Source: Planctomycetota bacterium
GTDB taxonomy: Bacteria > Planctomycetota > J132
Assembly: GCA_003694635.1 (NCBI GenBank)
Contig: RFKQ01000025.1
Location: forward strand, 1-35,663
Direction: 5' to 3'
Length of the DNA: 35,663 nucleotides
The notes beneath the pieces are model-generated. The model saw nothing but the letters and a program-made list of their open reading frames with translations, did no database searches and was not told the DNA's origin. A program made the position numbers and the translations under genes. Of this stretch, positions 16,807 through 25,683 are shown piece by piece (the first letter of the stretch is position 1; each line of letters begins with the position of its first letter).

Positions 16807-17757
16807 ATGAAATACAAACTCCCTAAAATCGCCGTCTTCATGGGAGGAAACTCCCGAGAACGTGAAGTAAGCCTAAAATCCGGACAAGCCGTCATACATA
16901 CCCTCCAAAATCTAGGCTACCCCGTCCAAAAATACGATATCCAAAACAATCTAGTCCCCTTCGCCAAGTACCCCAAAAAACTCTGGCCCGATGTGGTCTT
17001 CCTTGCCCTACACGGCGGCGCCGGAGAAAATGGACAGGTCCAAAAAGAACTGGAAAAACTTTCCATCCCCTACACCGGCTCCAATTCCAATACCTGCCAA
17101 AAAGCTATCCATAAATCTATCGCCAAAAAATATTTCCAAAAATCTAATCTACATACCCCTAAAAGCCTACTCCTCTCTTCCTATTGGCCTAAAAAGATTG
17201 TCTTAAAACTTGTTCAAAAAGAATTAAAATATCCCCTGATCCTAAAACCCCCCCAAGAAGGCTCTAGCATCGGACTGCATATTGCCCAAAATTCATCCGA
17301 ATTTAAACAAGCTCTCCAACATCTATCCCAACTCTGCAACCAAATCCTAGTGGAAGAATATATCCAAGGTAAAGAATTTACCGTCGCTATCCTAGAAAAT
17401 CAACCCCTACCCGCCATCGAAATCCAAACCCCTAACAAACTCTTCGACTATACCGCCAAATATACCCCCAATACCACCAACTACCTTATACACCCACCCT
17501 CCAAACTCACCAAACAATTACAAAATGCTGCTCTCCTTGCCCATAAATCCTTGAAATGCCGCCACTTCTCCCGCGTAGACCTTATCTGGAACTACCAAAA
17601 AATCTATGTGCTCGAACTCAATACCCTCCCCGGACTTACCCAAACCAGCCTCCTACCAAAAGCTTGCGCCGCCGCCGGTATCTCCTTCCCACAACTGTGC
17701 ACCAAAATGATCTCCCTCGCTCTCCAAGAACATAAAAGACAAAAAAAATCTGCTTAA
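16807..17757 (+). CDS. ddl: Ddl, D-alanine:D-alanine ligase
   Basis: A cytoplasmic ATP-grasp enzyme of 316 residues that makes D-Ala-D-Ala for MurF. Signatures in order are MGGNSREREVSLKSG, the LALHGGAGENG turn, YTGSNSNTCQKAIHK, the ATP-grasp KPPQEGSSIGLH, and the metal-binding tail LELNTLPGLTQTSLLPK. The ATG at 16807 has GGGAA at good distance. The ATG at 16795 is in frame but has no ribosome site. ftsQ begins 24 bases after the stop. Confidence 0.95.
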   Translation: MKYKLPKIAVFMGGNSREREVSLKSGQAVIHTLQNLGYPVQKYDIQNNLVPFAKYPKKLWPDVVFLALHGGAGENGQVQKELEKLSIPYTGSNSNTCQKAIHKSIAKKYFQKSNLHTPKSLLLSSYWPKKIVLKLVQKELKYPLILKPPQEGSSIGLHIAQNSSEFKQALQHLSQLCNQILVEEYIQGKEFTVAILENQPLPAIEIQTPNKLFDYTAKYTPNTTNYLIHPPSKLTKQLQNAALLAHKSLKCRHFSRVDLIWNYQKIYVLELNTLPGLTQTSLLPKACAAAGISFPQLCTKMISLALQEHKRQKKSA

Positions 17758-17781
17758 GCCTTATACCAACCCCTAAAAATC

Positions 17782-18618
17782 ATGAAACTTAAAAACTTCC
17801 TAAAACACCCAGCTAGTACCCTCACCTCCTCTCTGCTCCTATCCGCCCTGGCCATTGTAAGCTCTAACTATGTTCAAAATAAAATTTGCGCCCTGCCCGA
17901 ATATAAAATCCAAAATAATTTTGAAAATAACACCCTACCCCCCTGGCTAAATCAACAAAACATCTCCCAACTTAACCCCCCAAAAATCAGCCTCTTCCAA
18001 GAAAACCTTATCTTCCAACTCACCTACCAATATCAACAAATCCCCTGGATACGCAAAATCCTCTCCATACAAAAATCTTACCCCAACCATGTTCAAATCA
18101 AACTCAAACTGCGACGCCCCCTATGCTGGAGCTATGTCCAAAAAGATAAATTCTTCTGGGATAAAGATGCCTTTCCCATCCATCAACGATATGTCCATCC
18201 AAAACTCCAACTTCCCCAAATCATAGGTATCCCCTCCCCTACAACCCCCTCTAAAAAAAATCTAAGCGCTATCCAACAAGCCTGCTACCTCCTCCATAAA
18301 CTAAATCAACATAACCTCGTGCAAAAACTGCATATCACCAAAATCGATCTCTCCAATATCCACGGCAAAATCAACCCCAAAGAATCCGAAATCGTACTCC
18401 TTACCAAACATAATATCGCTATCGAATGGGGAAGAAGCCAACTCTCCACAAAACCTAACCCCGTCCCCACCTCGGAAAAAATCCAAGCCCTCCAAAAAAT
18501 CCTAAAACTCTACCCCAACCTACACCACATCCAACGCATCCGACTTCAATTTGGCCAAGATAACCTCGCCCTCGTCCTAGCCTATAACAAATCCAATAAA
18601 CCCTCCCTCTCCAGATAA
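17782..18618 (+). CDS. ftsQ: Probable FtsQ/DivIB-like cell-division protein
   Basis: The 278-residue product has one N-terminal membrane helix (about 14-32) and a large extracytoplasmic part. The segment IPWIRKILSIQKSYPNHVQI followed by KLKLRRP matches the FtsQ pattern in which a POTRA-like domain ends with 'P.tL.I.v.er.P'. A conserved tryptophan/tyrosine strand follows. The overall sequence is divergent, and the call also rests on position after murB-ddl, where ftsQ normally sits. FtsQ connects FtsB/FtsL to the divisome. ftsA and ftsZ, which usually follow, are missing here. The last 37 bases overlap the 3' end of the convergent gene. Confidence 0.72.
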   Translation: MKLKNFLKHPASTLTSSLLLSALAIVSSNYVQNKICALPEYKIQNNFENNTLPPWLNQQNISQLNPPKISLFQENLIFQLTYQYQQIPWIRKILSIQKSYPNHVQIKLKLRRPLCWSYVQKDKFFWDKDAFPIHQRYVHPKLQLPQIIGIPSPTTPSKKNLSAIQQACYLLHKLNQHNLVQKLHITKIDLSNIHGKINPKESEIVLLTKHNIAIEWGRSQLSTKPNPVPTSEKIQALQKILKLYPNLHHIQRIRLQFGQDNLALVLAYNKSNKPSLSR

Positions 18619-19289
18619 CCCAACACCTCCACCACCCCCCCCGCAAGCGAATGAACACAACGACGAAAATCTCGCACCAAACAAAATAACCTCCAAGGCG
18701 TAAAAAATGCCGCCCCCAAAAGCTCACCTACACCACCTACCTCCGGCAGCGTAGTCTGCAAAGGATCTAAAACACTTCGTAAAAAAATTAACGGTAAGGA
18801 AGGAAACCTCTCCGCAAAAAGAGCTGCTACGTGCGCATTCTCCATCTCCAATAACCCCGCACCACATCGCCTCCAACGCGCCTTCTGCCTAGGAAAACGT
18901 ACCACCTCCCGTACCGTTATACTGCGCCTAACCGGGAAAGAAACAACCCGAGCTAAAGCCTCCTGAACCCTATCATTGTACGACAACCCCACCCTCTCCA
19001 CCCCCCCCTGAACCTCCCGATAACACGGCCTGCAAAAAAAAATATCACCCACCTCCATCCCCACCTCTAACCCCGCAGCACAACCAATAAATAACACACA
19101 TCGCACACGAGCATCCATATACTCCACCATCCTCCTCAATCCCATCTCCCCTACCCCCACCCAATAAATCCGAACCAACATCCCCGAAATCCAACCCTCA
19201 AAACCATACCGCCCCCTCCGACAACCCTCCAACCGCCGTATCAGAGGAACTAACTCCCACCTCAAAGGCGCAACAATATCCAATACCAT
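18582..19289 (-). CDS. Nucleoside phosphorylase-fold protein (MTAN/HpnG-like)
   Basis: The 235-residue protein is of the purine nucleoside phosphorylase/MTA-SAH nucleosidase superfamily. It shows the phosphate/ribose motif LFIGCAAGLEVGMEVGDI (66-83), the substrate segment LLEMENAHVA (146-155, the usual MEs motif with E150) and LRSVLDP with the catalytic-type Asp (D175). The 'LDP...LP' ending resembles hopanoid-associated phosphorylases (HpnG) more than canonical MTAN, but no hopanoid genes are nearby and substrate is uncertain. The ATG at 19289 has AGAGG upstream; a start further upstream would run into the hairpin repeats. The 3' end overlaps ftsQ. Confidence 0.75.
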   Translation of the reverse strand: MVLDIVAPLRWELVPLIRRLEGCRRGRYGFEGWISGMLVRIYWVGVGEMGLRRMVEYMDARVRCVLFIGCAAGLEVGMEVGDIFFCRPCYREVQGGVERVGLSYNDRVQEALARVVSFPVRRSITVREVVRFPRQKARWRRCGAGLLEMENAHVAALFAERFPSLPLIFLRSVLDPLQTTLPEVGGVGELLGAAFFTPWRLFCLVRDFRRCVHSLAGGVVEVLGYLEREGLLDLL

Positions 19290-19304
19290 AACCGTGCCTC
19301 TTTT

Positions 19305-19500
19305 CCTGAAAACCTTTTGAAAAAAGGTTTTCAGACTTCCCAAAAACTTTTCTTCTCGGAACCTTTTTCAAAAAAAGGTTCCCTACCTCTAAAAACTTTT
19401 ACTTTGTAAGGGGAACCCTTTTTGAAAAAAGTGTTCCCCCTACCACCCCCTCCCAAAAACTTCTCAGATTTAGGGGAAAACCTTTCCCCTAAAAACCCCT
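19305..19500 (-). repeat. Hairpin-repeat array, inverted copy, upstream of the nucleosidase gene
   Basis: This is the same family as the array before mraY, but on the opposite strand. Stems are 19306-19318/19322-19334 (13 bp), 19358-19368/19372-19382 (11 bp), 19410-19416/19433-19439 (extended by a mismatched T/A stretch) and 19472-19479/19483-19490 (8 bp). The 26 bases 19329-19354 are the exact complement of 10242-10267. The array fills the space between the asnB stop and the next gene. Its last hairpin ends 16 bases before the start codon, mirroring the geometry at mraY. Confidence 0.88.
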
Positions 19501-19502
19501 TT

Positions 19503-21536
19503 TCAAAAAGAATTTCGCCCTTGCCCAAAACTCTCTAAATCTCCCTTCATAAAAATCTCTAACCACTGCTCAAAATTCAACAAAGACCAAATAAAAAGTC
19601 TGCGATTCCTACTCCCACTCAAATGCTCCTCCACCAAACGAAAAGTCGTCTCCCTATCAAAAAAATCATAAATCAATGCCCCCTCCCTCAATAACCTACT
19701 CCGCACAAACTCTAAACTCTCCCCCTTAAACCAACTCCTATCCGGTGAACTAAACCCCTGCTTCCAACCATTGGCCATCTCCTCCGGAATATACCTCCGC
19801 GCCATCCTCCTCAAAATCACCTTCCCATCCCGAGTCCTCAAATAATACTGCAACGGCTTGGCAATCTCATTCTCATTTATCCGCAAACACTCCCCTAAAT
19901 TCGCTAACTTGAAATCCACCGGAATCCTCTGGGCAAACTCCACCAACTCATTGTCCAAAAAGGGAACCCTACTCTCCAAAGAATGCGCCATGCTTAACTT
20001 GTCCTCTACCGTCAATAAACCATGTAAAAATGTCTTCGCCTCAAAATATAACGATAAATTGATATAATCCTGCGGTGTCTCACAAACACACTCCCTAGGA
20101 AAAACACCCCGAAAAATCTCCCGCAAATCCACCTCCCTCACCTCCCTCCAAATGGGCGCAAAAAATGACCGAAAATCCTCCTCTCCAATCAAACGCTGCC
20201 AAAAGTTAAAATATTTCTGTATGTAGTCGTCAAAGTCCCTATTCACCGTATGCCGATAATAACGCCAAGGATAACCCGCAAACAACTCATCCCCACCCGT
20301 TCCACTCAAAACCACCTTCACAAATCGACTAGCAAGATTGGATGCATAAAAATTAGGATAACTCTGACCCACCCTAGGCTCCTCTAAATGATAAGCAAAC
20401 CTAGGCAGACATCTCTCCATATCCCCCGCCTTTAACACCATCTCGTAATGCTCCGTCTTAAATAAATAGGAAAAGTACTCCGCCTTCTCCCTCTCATCAT
20501 ACGTCAACTCCATCCCACTAATCGAATGAAGATCAAAACCAATCGTAAACGTCTTTAAATAACTCAACTGCCTAGAGGCTACCGCCACAATGCAACTGGT
20601 GTCAATCCCACCGCTTAAATAACTCCCCACCTCCACATCCGCCACCAACTGCCTCTTCACCGCACCCTCAAAAAGTACCTTCAAACCCTCCAAATACTCC
20701 GAAAAACCTCCCTCCGAAGGGGAATTCGAAAACTCAAAATCCCAATACCGATGCTTCCTATAACTCCTCGAACCAATATCTAACTCCAAATAATGCCCCG
20801 GCTCCAAAATCGAAATCCCCCCATAAAGCGTGCGATAGGAAAAAATATTCTGAAATGTAAAGTATTCCGCCAACGCCTGATAATCCAACTCCACTCTCCT
20901 CCAATCATAAGCCAAAATCCCCTTCACCTCGCTTGCAAATAAAAATGTGTCTAGGCTTCCATCAATGACAGTGTAATACAAAGGCTTCACCCCAAACCTG
21001 TCCCGAACCAAATACAACCTCTTCCGATAATTGTCGTACAACGCAAAAGCAAACATACCATTCAAACGATGCACACACTCTATCCCCCACTCTAAATAAG
21101 CGTAAATTAAAACCTCCGTGTCCGTCTGACTCCGAAACGGATAACCCCTCCCCTCCAAAAACTTACGCAACTCGCGAAAATTGTAAATCTCCCCATTGTA
21201 GGTCACCCAAATATTCCTCGATAAATCCCCCATCGGCTGATGCCCAGCCGGACCTAAGTCCAAAATCGATAACCTGCGATGCCCTAAAAATAAATCCCAA
21301 TGGTACCCCCTAAGCTTCTGAAGCGCAACCCTATCCAACCTAGGCAAACCCTCGTGAGAATGCTCCCCAAAAATCTGAGAAAACGACAACCGCATCCCCT
21401 CCCGACAACCGGTCTGAATAAACAAATAGCCACCATCATCCGGGCCACGATGCCAGAGAATATCCGCCATCCTTTTGGCACCCCTCACCTCAATCCTCTC
21501 CCCCTCCCAAGCTAACGCCCCTACAATCCCACACAT
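19503..21536 (-). CDS. asnB: Asparagine synthase-type glutamine amidotransferase
   Basis: The 677-residue two-domain enzyme has an N-terminal class II glutaminase whose nucleophile is C2 (MCGIVGAL). HRGPDDGG (29-36) and YNGEIYNFREL (113-123) follow. The synthetase domain has the PP-loop SGGIDTS (308-314) and SGTGGDELFAGYPWRY. The start is fixed at 21536 because Cys must be residue 2; GGGAGGGGG lies just upstream. It is longer than E. coli AsnB (about 554), with an insertion near residues 50-78 and a longer synthetase domain. Such long forms also amidate surface sugars or peptides, so a role other than asparagine synthesis is possible. The last codons run into the repeat array. Confidence 0.9.
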   Translation of the reverse strand: MCGIVGALAWEGERIEVRGAKRMADILWHRGPDDGGYLFIQTGCREGMRLSFSQIFGEHSHEGLPRLDRVALQKLRGYHWDLFLGHRRLSILDLGPAGHQPMGDLSRNIWVTYNGEIYNFRELRKFLEGRGYPFRSQTDTEVLIYAYLEWGIECVHRLNGMFAFALYDNYRKRLYLVRDRFGVKPLYYTVIDGSLDTFLFASEVKGILAYDWRRVELDYQALAEYFTFQNIFSYRTLYGGISILEPGHYLELDIGSRSYRKHRYWDFEFSNSPSEGGFSEYLEGLKVLFEGAVKRQLVADVEVGSYLSGGIDTSCIVAVASRQLSYLKTFTIGFDLHSISGMELTYDEREKAEYFSYLFKTEHYEMVLKAGDMERCLPRFAYHLEEPRVGQSYPNFYASNLASRFVKVVLSGTGGDELFAGYPWRYYRHTVNRDFDDYIQKYFNFWQRLIGEEDFRSFFAPIWREVREVDLREIFRGVFPRECVCETPQDYINLSLYFEAKTFLHGLLTVEDKLSMAHSLESRVPFLDNELVEFAQRIPVDFKLANLGECLRINENEIAKPLQYYLRTRDGKVILRRMARRYIPEEMANGWKQGFSSPDRSWFKGESLEFVRSRLLREGALIYDFFDRETTFRLVEEHLSGSRNRRLFIWSLLNFEQWLEIFMKGDLESFGQGRNSF

Positions 21537-21592
21537 AGCACCCCCTCCCAAACGCCTATGCGCTCTCTATCAGCACTCTTTGCCCTAAAACC

Positions 21593-21642
21593 AAAATAAA
21601 AATAGCTGTCCCTAATGGGTGGAATAAACGTTCGGGACAGCT
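21593..21642 (-). terminator. Intrinsic terminator of the acyl-CoA dehydrogenase operon
   Basis: On the reverse strand AGCTGTCCC (21642-21634) pairs with GGGACAGCT (21612-21604) around a 21-base loop. ATTTTTATTTT (21603-21593) follows immediately. It lies 110 bases after the dehydrogenase stop and before asnB, so it separates the two units. Confidence 0.72.
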
Positions 21643-21752
21643 TTGGACAAGATAGGAGGGAATCGATGAACATCGTAAAAATTTTCTTACCCTAAACTAC
21701 GAATAAAAGAAAAATTTTATTCCCTAAAAAGCTCCGTTTCCTGCTCCCCCCC

Positions 21753-22898
21753 CTATCTGCGCTGAAATAACTCCCGCACCATAATCATGCGCTGAATCTG
21801 ATTGGTCCCCTCATAAATCTGCATCACCTTCGCATCCCGCATCAACTTCTCCACCGGGTACTCCTTCGAAAAACCATATCCCCCAAAAATCTGCACCGCA
21901 TCCATCGCCACCCGCATCGCTACATCCGTAGCAAAACACTTCGAATACGCCGCCTGCAACGTGTTGCGCATCCCCTGATCCTTCCTCCACGCCGCCTGCC
22001 ATACCAATAAACGCGCCGCATCAATGTCCTTCGCCATGTCCGCTATCATAAATCCTACCCCCTGATGCTGATAAATCGGCCGACCAAACGCCACCCGCTC
22101 ACCAGCATAATCCCGCGCATACTCCATCGCCGCCCGAGCCAAACCCACCGCTGCTGCCCCAATGTCCGGACGACTGCGATCAAATGTCTCCATCACAATC
22201 GACCAACCCTCCCCCTCCGAACCTACCAAATTCTCCTTGGGAACCCGAACCTCCTCAAAACGTACCCCACGAGTGTCCGAAGCCCGCTGACCCATCGTCT
22301 CCTCCTTCTTGCCCACCTCCACCCCATCCAAATCCGACGGAACAATAAATCCACTCATCCCCTTATATCCCTTCTCCACATCCGTATAAGCCAACACAAA
22401 AAACCATCGCGCCTTCCCCGCATTGGTGATCCACATCTTCTCCCCCTGAAGAACATAATCCCCACCCACCCTTCTAGCTACCGTCTGAATCCCCCGAACA
22501 TCCGAACCTGCCGAAGGCTCCGTCACCGCATAAGAAATCGGCCAAAACTCCTCCTTCATCGGACCTAAAAAACGCCTCTTCTGCTCCTCACTCCCCGCTA
22601 CCAAAAGCGGAGTGGCCGCCAAATTGTTCACCGTCAACGCCGTCCATACCCCCGTACAACCCCAACCCAACTCCTCCGCCACCAACGCCGCATCCAAATA
22701 CCCCAAACCACTCCCCCCATACTCCTCCGGAATATGCGTGCCCACCAAACCAAGCTCCCACGCCTTCCTCGCAAGCTCCAAGGGATACTCCCCCGTCCTA
22801 TCATGATGAGAAGCCACCGGACGAATCTCCTTCTCGGCAAACTCACGCGCCGTCTGCTGAAGCATCTCCTGCTCAGAAGAAAGTCGAAAATCTACCAT
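21753..22898 (-). CDS. Acyl-CoA dehydrogenase (short/medium-chain type)
   Basis: The 381-residue FAD enzyme makes trans-2-enoyl-CoA and passes electrons to ETF. It has [17 protein letters not shown] in the FAD/substrate region, [21 protein letters not shown] and the C-terminal [10 protein letters not shown] containing the catalytic base E363. This is the canonical arrangement of butyryl/medium-chain type enzymes. The ATG at 22898 has GAAGGAG 7 bases upstream, placed inside the end of the preceding gene. Only one base separates the stop of the haem protein gene and this start, implying coupled translation. ETF genes are not in the window. Confidence 0.95.
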   Translation of the reverse strand: MVDFRLSSEQEMLQQTAREFAEKEIRPVASHHDRTGEYPLELARKAWELGLVGTHIPEEYGGSGLGYLDAALVAEELGWGCTGVWTALTVNNLAATPLLVAGSEEQKRRFLGPMKEEFWPISYAVTEPSAGSDVRGIQTVARRVGGDYVLQGEKMWITNAGKARWFFVLAYTDVEKGYKGMSGFIVPSDLDGVEVGKKEETMGQRASDTRGVRFEEVRVPKENLVGSEGEGWSIVMETFDRSRPDIGAAAVGLARAAMEYARDYAGERVAFGRPIYQHQGVGFMIADMAKDIDAARLLVWQAAWRKDQGMRNTLQAAYSKCFATDVAMRVAMDAVQIFGGYGFSKEYPVEKLMRDAKVMQIYEGTNQIQRMIMVRELFQRR

Positions 22899-22899
22899 A

Positions 22900-24261
22900 T
22901 CAATCTCCTTCAAAAAATTCACCTCTTACCTTCTGCCACAATAAAACAAAAAACAAAACCCCACCCAAAATGGCAAACAAACCCCCCACCCCCATCAACA
23001 CCAACCCAATGTACTGAGAAAACGTCGTGATCTGCTGCTCATACCCATACACCTTCCGCAACATCCGAGCATAACCAAACCCCACCGCAAAAATAAACTG
23101 ACCACCGCCATACAACACCGGCTGCCAAAACGCTAAACGTCTCTGCCACCTCCCCCAAAATCTATACCCAAACCACTCCAATACACAAAATATCAACCCC
23201 ATATACGCTACCGTAATCGAACCTAAAGAAGCATGATAATGCGCAGGTATAAGCGTATCGCTCGCCGTGATCAAAAAGCCTAAAATAAAACTGGTTAACA
23301 TCAATACCAAACTGGTTATCGTTGCACTCGCAGCAAACGAACGAAAAGTCCCTACCCTACGCAACAATAACCAAAAACAAATCAAAAGAAATGGAGTAGC
23401 TACAGGGCAAATCCCCCATCTCATCATATCTATCGCCCCCTGATAGTACAACGGTGATGTGGTCCCGTAAAAAATCGTCCGCAAAAAAAGAACTATCGGC
23501 AAAAGAAAAAGAAAAAATAAAAAAAAGGATACCCTCTCCTGCCAAACCTCCTCCACACCTAAATGCCAAAGCAATATCCACCAAACACTGATCGCTGTGG
23601 CTACATTTGCAAACTGAAAAATATGACCTCCCCCCCAAAACAAAAGCTCATAGTAAACACGCGCAGAAAGCGAAGAAGGCGTGTACATATAACTCAACCC
23701 AATCCCCACCAAACCTAAGCAAAACGATAACACCGCTACCCTAATTCCCCAAACCGCCGCACAAGGAAGTACGCTCCCTCCCCCCTCTCTCCACAACATA
23801 TCCTGAAAAGAAACCACCCTCACCAACCTTCCATTCCCCACCACCCCTAACACTCCCAACACCACCAAACCTAAACCCAGAAAAAATAACACACTCCCCC
23901 CCAATACCGGTACATAATTGGAAATCACCGCCCTCGTCGAAGGAAGAAATGCCGATACAAACAACATTCCCAACCCCAACCACGTCAAAAATACCGGCGC
24001 AAAACCCCTCCGGCGCGGATTCCGAACCGGCAAAAGATAAATCAAAGCGCATAAAATACAAGAAAACCATATCCCCAAAGCTAAATTGACATGAATAACC
24101 AAGCATTTCCTAGCAAAGTCCGGGGAAATCAAACGCTGCGTGAACGGGAGACGACCTAACACCAATACCAACGAAAGTATCCCCGCCGCCGCTAAACTAA
24201 ACACCGCCGTGGCCAGCCACCTCAATGCGTTCACCCTGTCCACAAATCCAGCTTGGCTCAT
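22900..24261 (-). CDS. Heme-copper oxidase subunit I-like membrane protein lacking two CuB ligands
   Basis: This 453-residue protein has about 12 predicted membrane helices. It resembles subunit I of the heme-copper oxidase/NO reductase superfamily: H57 in VIHVNLALGIWF (low-spin haem ligand), H213 in LFWGGGHIFQF (position of the first copper-ligand His) and AHYHASLG with H341 and H343 (haem ligands). The His-His pair normally found one helix later is absent; the region reads VLFLRTIFYGTTSPLYYQG. Haem binding is therefore plausible but a normal CuB site is not. The start at 24261 has GGAAGGAGGG upstream. It lies between two acyl-CoA dehydrogenase genes. No subunit II or III gene is nearby. Confidence 0.75.
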   Translation of the reverse strand: MSQAGFVDRVNALRWLATAVFSLAAAGILSLVLVLGRLPFTQRLISPDFARKCLVIHVNLALGIWFSCILCALIYLLPVRNPRRRGFAPVFLTWLGLGMLFVSAFLPSTRAVISNYVPVLGGSVLFFLGLGLVVLGVLGVVGNGRLVRVVSFQDMLWREGGGSVLPCAAVWGIRVAVLSFCLGLVGIGLSYMYTPSSLSARVYYELLFWGGGHIFQFANVATAISVWWILLWHLGVEEVWQERVSFFLFFLFLLPIVLFLRTIFYGTTSPLYYQGAIDMMRWGICPVATPFLLICFWLLLRRVGTFRSFAASATITSLVLMLTSFILGFLITASDTLIPAHYHASLGSITVAYMGLIFCVLEWFGYRFWGRWQRRLAFWQPVLYGGGQFIFAVGFGYARMLRKVYGYEQQITTFSQYIGLVLMGVGGLFAILGGVLFFVLLWQKVRGEFFEGD

Positions 24262-24440
24262 TCCATTCCCTCCTTCCTGTCCAAACACAACAAAATCTAA
24301 GAATGGAAAAAAACAAAACTATGTACCTAACTCCTCCTCACCTCCAACAAAACAAAATCCACCTCTGCAATCCACCCCTTCCCATCTCTCCCTTAACCAA
24401 CCTTTGGCAAAAAACGCAAATCCAACCCCTCCTCAACCAC

Positions 24441-25631
24441 TTAATACGAACGGGGTAAACCCAATACATGCTCCGCCATAAAATTCAAAATCATTTCCTG
24501 AGAAACCGGTGCCGTGCGAAACAACCGAGCCCCCTCCCAAAGATAAATGATCTCATACTCCTCGCTAAACCCATACCCTCCCAAAGTCTGTATCCCCCGA
24601 TCCACCGCCTCCACCACCGCCTCCGCCGCAAAATACTTCGCCATGTTGGCATATCTCCCTACCTCCGCAGGATCATGCCCCTGATCATAACACCACGCCG
24701 CTTTGTACGTCAAAAGACGCAAAGCCTCCGCCTGGATTTTCACCCGCGCCAATGGATGGGAAATGGCCTGGTACGCCCCAATTGGGGTGGAACGAAAAAC
24801 CTTCCGCTCTCTCGCATAACCCACCGCTACCTCAAGACAAAACTCCATCATCCCCACCGCAATCGCCGCCGCAATAATGCGCTCAGGATTGAGAGAATTG
24901 AACATCGCAAAACTACCCGCATCCGGCTCACCCACCAAGTGATCCTCCGGAACAGATACATCGTCCAAAAAAAGATGGTACTGGTGCATCCCCTCAATCC
25001 CACGGGTCGGCAAAACCCGCTTCTCTAAACCCGGCGCCTGCGCCTCCACCAAAAATAATGATAAACCATGCACCTTCGGCATTCCCTGCCTCTTGAGCTC
25101 TTCAACAGAAGTGGTCCTCGCCACCAACAGAATATAATCCGCTAAATCCACCCCCGTGATGAACACCTTCTGACCACGCAAAATATAACTCCCCCCCTCC
25201 TTGCGCGCCGTGGTCTCTATGGCAAACGCATTGCTCCCCGCATTTGGCTCCGTAAGCGCCCAACAAAGCTTGAGCTCACCAGAAGCCACCCGAGGTAAAA
25301 TCCTCGCCTTGAGCGCCTCCGAACCATTCCTCACCAAACAAGCCGTGTCCATCGCCGTCAACAACAAAAGGCCCGGCGAAAATCCCGCCCGGGCAATCTC
25401 CTCTACCCCCAACACCAAACTCAATAAACCCGCCTCATTCCCCCCATAACTCTCGGGGATCAAGCAACCCGTAAGCCCCAAATGAGCAAATTCCCGCCAA
25501 AGCTCCGAGGGAAACCTCTTCTCCTTGTGCATCAACTCTATGTATTCCTTGCGCCTCGGCTTGTACCTCTCCAACATCTCGCGCACGGATTGCTGAAAAA
25601 GCCTCTGCTCCTCACTCAATTGAAACTCCAT
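24441..25631 (-). CDS. Acyl-CoA dehydrogenase-family protein with non-canonical C-terminal motif
   Basis: The 396-residue protein is clearly of the acyl-CoA dehydrogenase family: CWALTEPNAGSNAFAIET (123-140), QKVFITG, GGYGFSEEYE. The usual catalytic YEGT-Q motif is replaced by WEGARLFRTAPVSQE. A Glu at position 250 (SLNPERIIAAA) falls where isovaleryl- and long-chain-type enzymes hold their catalytic Glu, which could make it active by that alternative. The ATG at 25631 has GGGAGT 7 bases upstream; a TTG one codon earlier is possible. It is followed after 179 bases, with no visible gene, by the haem protein gene. Confidence 0.92.
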   Translation of the reverse strand: MEFQLSEEQRLFQQSVREMLERYKPRRKEYIELMHKEKRFPSELWREFAHLGLTGCLIPESYGGNEAGLLSLVLGVEEIARAGFSPGLLLLTAMDTACLVRNGSEALKARILPRVASGELKLCWALTEPNAGSNAFAIETTARKEGGSYILRGQKVFITGVDLADYILLVARTTSVEELKRQGMPKVHGLSLFLVEAQAPGLEKRVLPTRGIEGMHQYHLFLDDVSVPEDHLVGEPDAGSFAMFNSLNPERIIAAAIAVGMMEFCLEVAVGYARERKVFRSTPIGAYQAISHPLARVKIQAEALRLLTYKAAWCYDQGHDPAEVGRYANMAKYFAAEAVVEAVDRGIQTLGGYGFSEEYEIIYLWEGARLFRTAPVSQEMILNFMAEHVLGLPRSY

Positions 25632-25683
25632 CAAAACTCCCTCTCAAACTCAATCATAACCAAAAATACCAATCAATTACCAC

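Noticed and set aside
19290-19343. N-terminal extension of the nucleosidase (start at 19343)
   Set aside because: The added codons are made from the hairpin repeat and precede the natural first beta strand; the ATG at 19289 has its own AGAGG.
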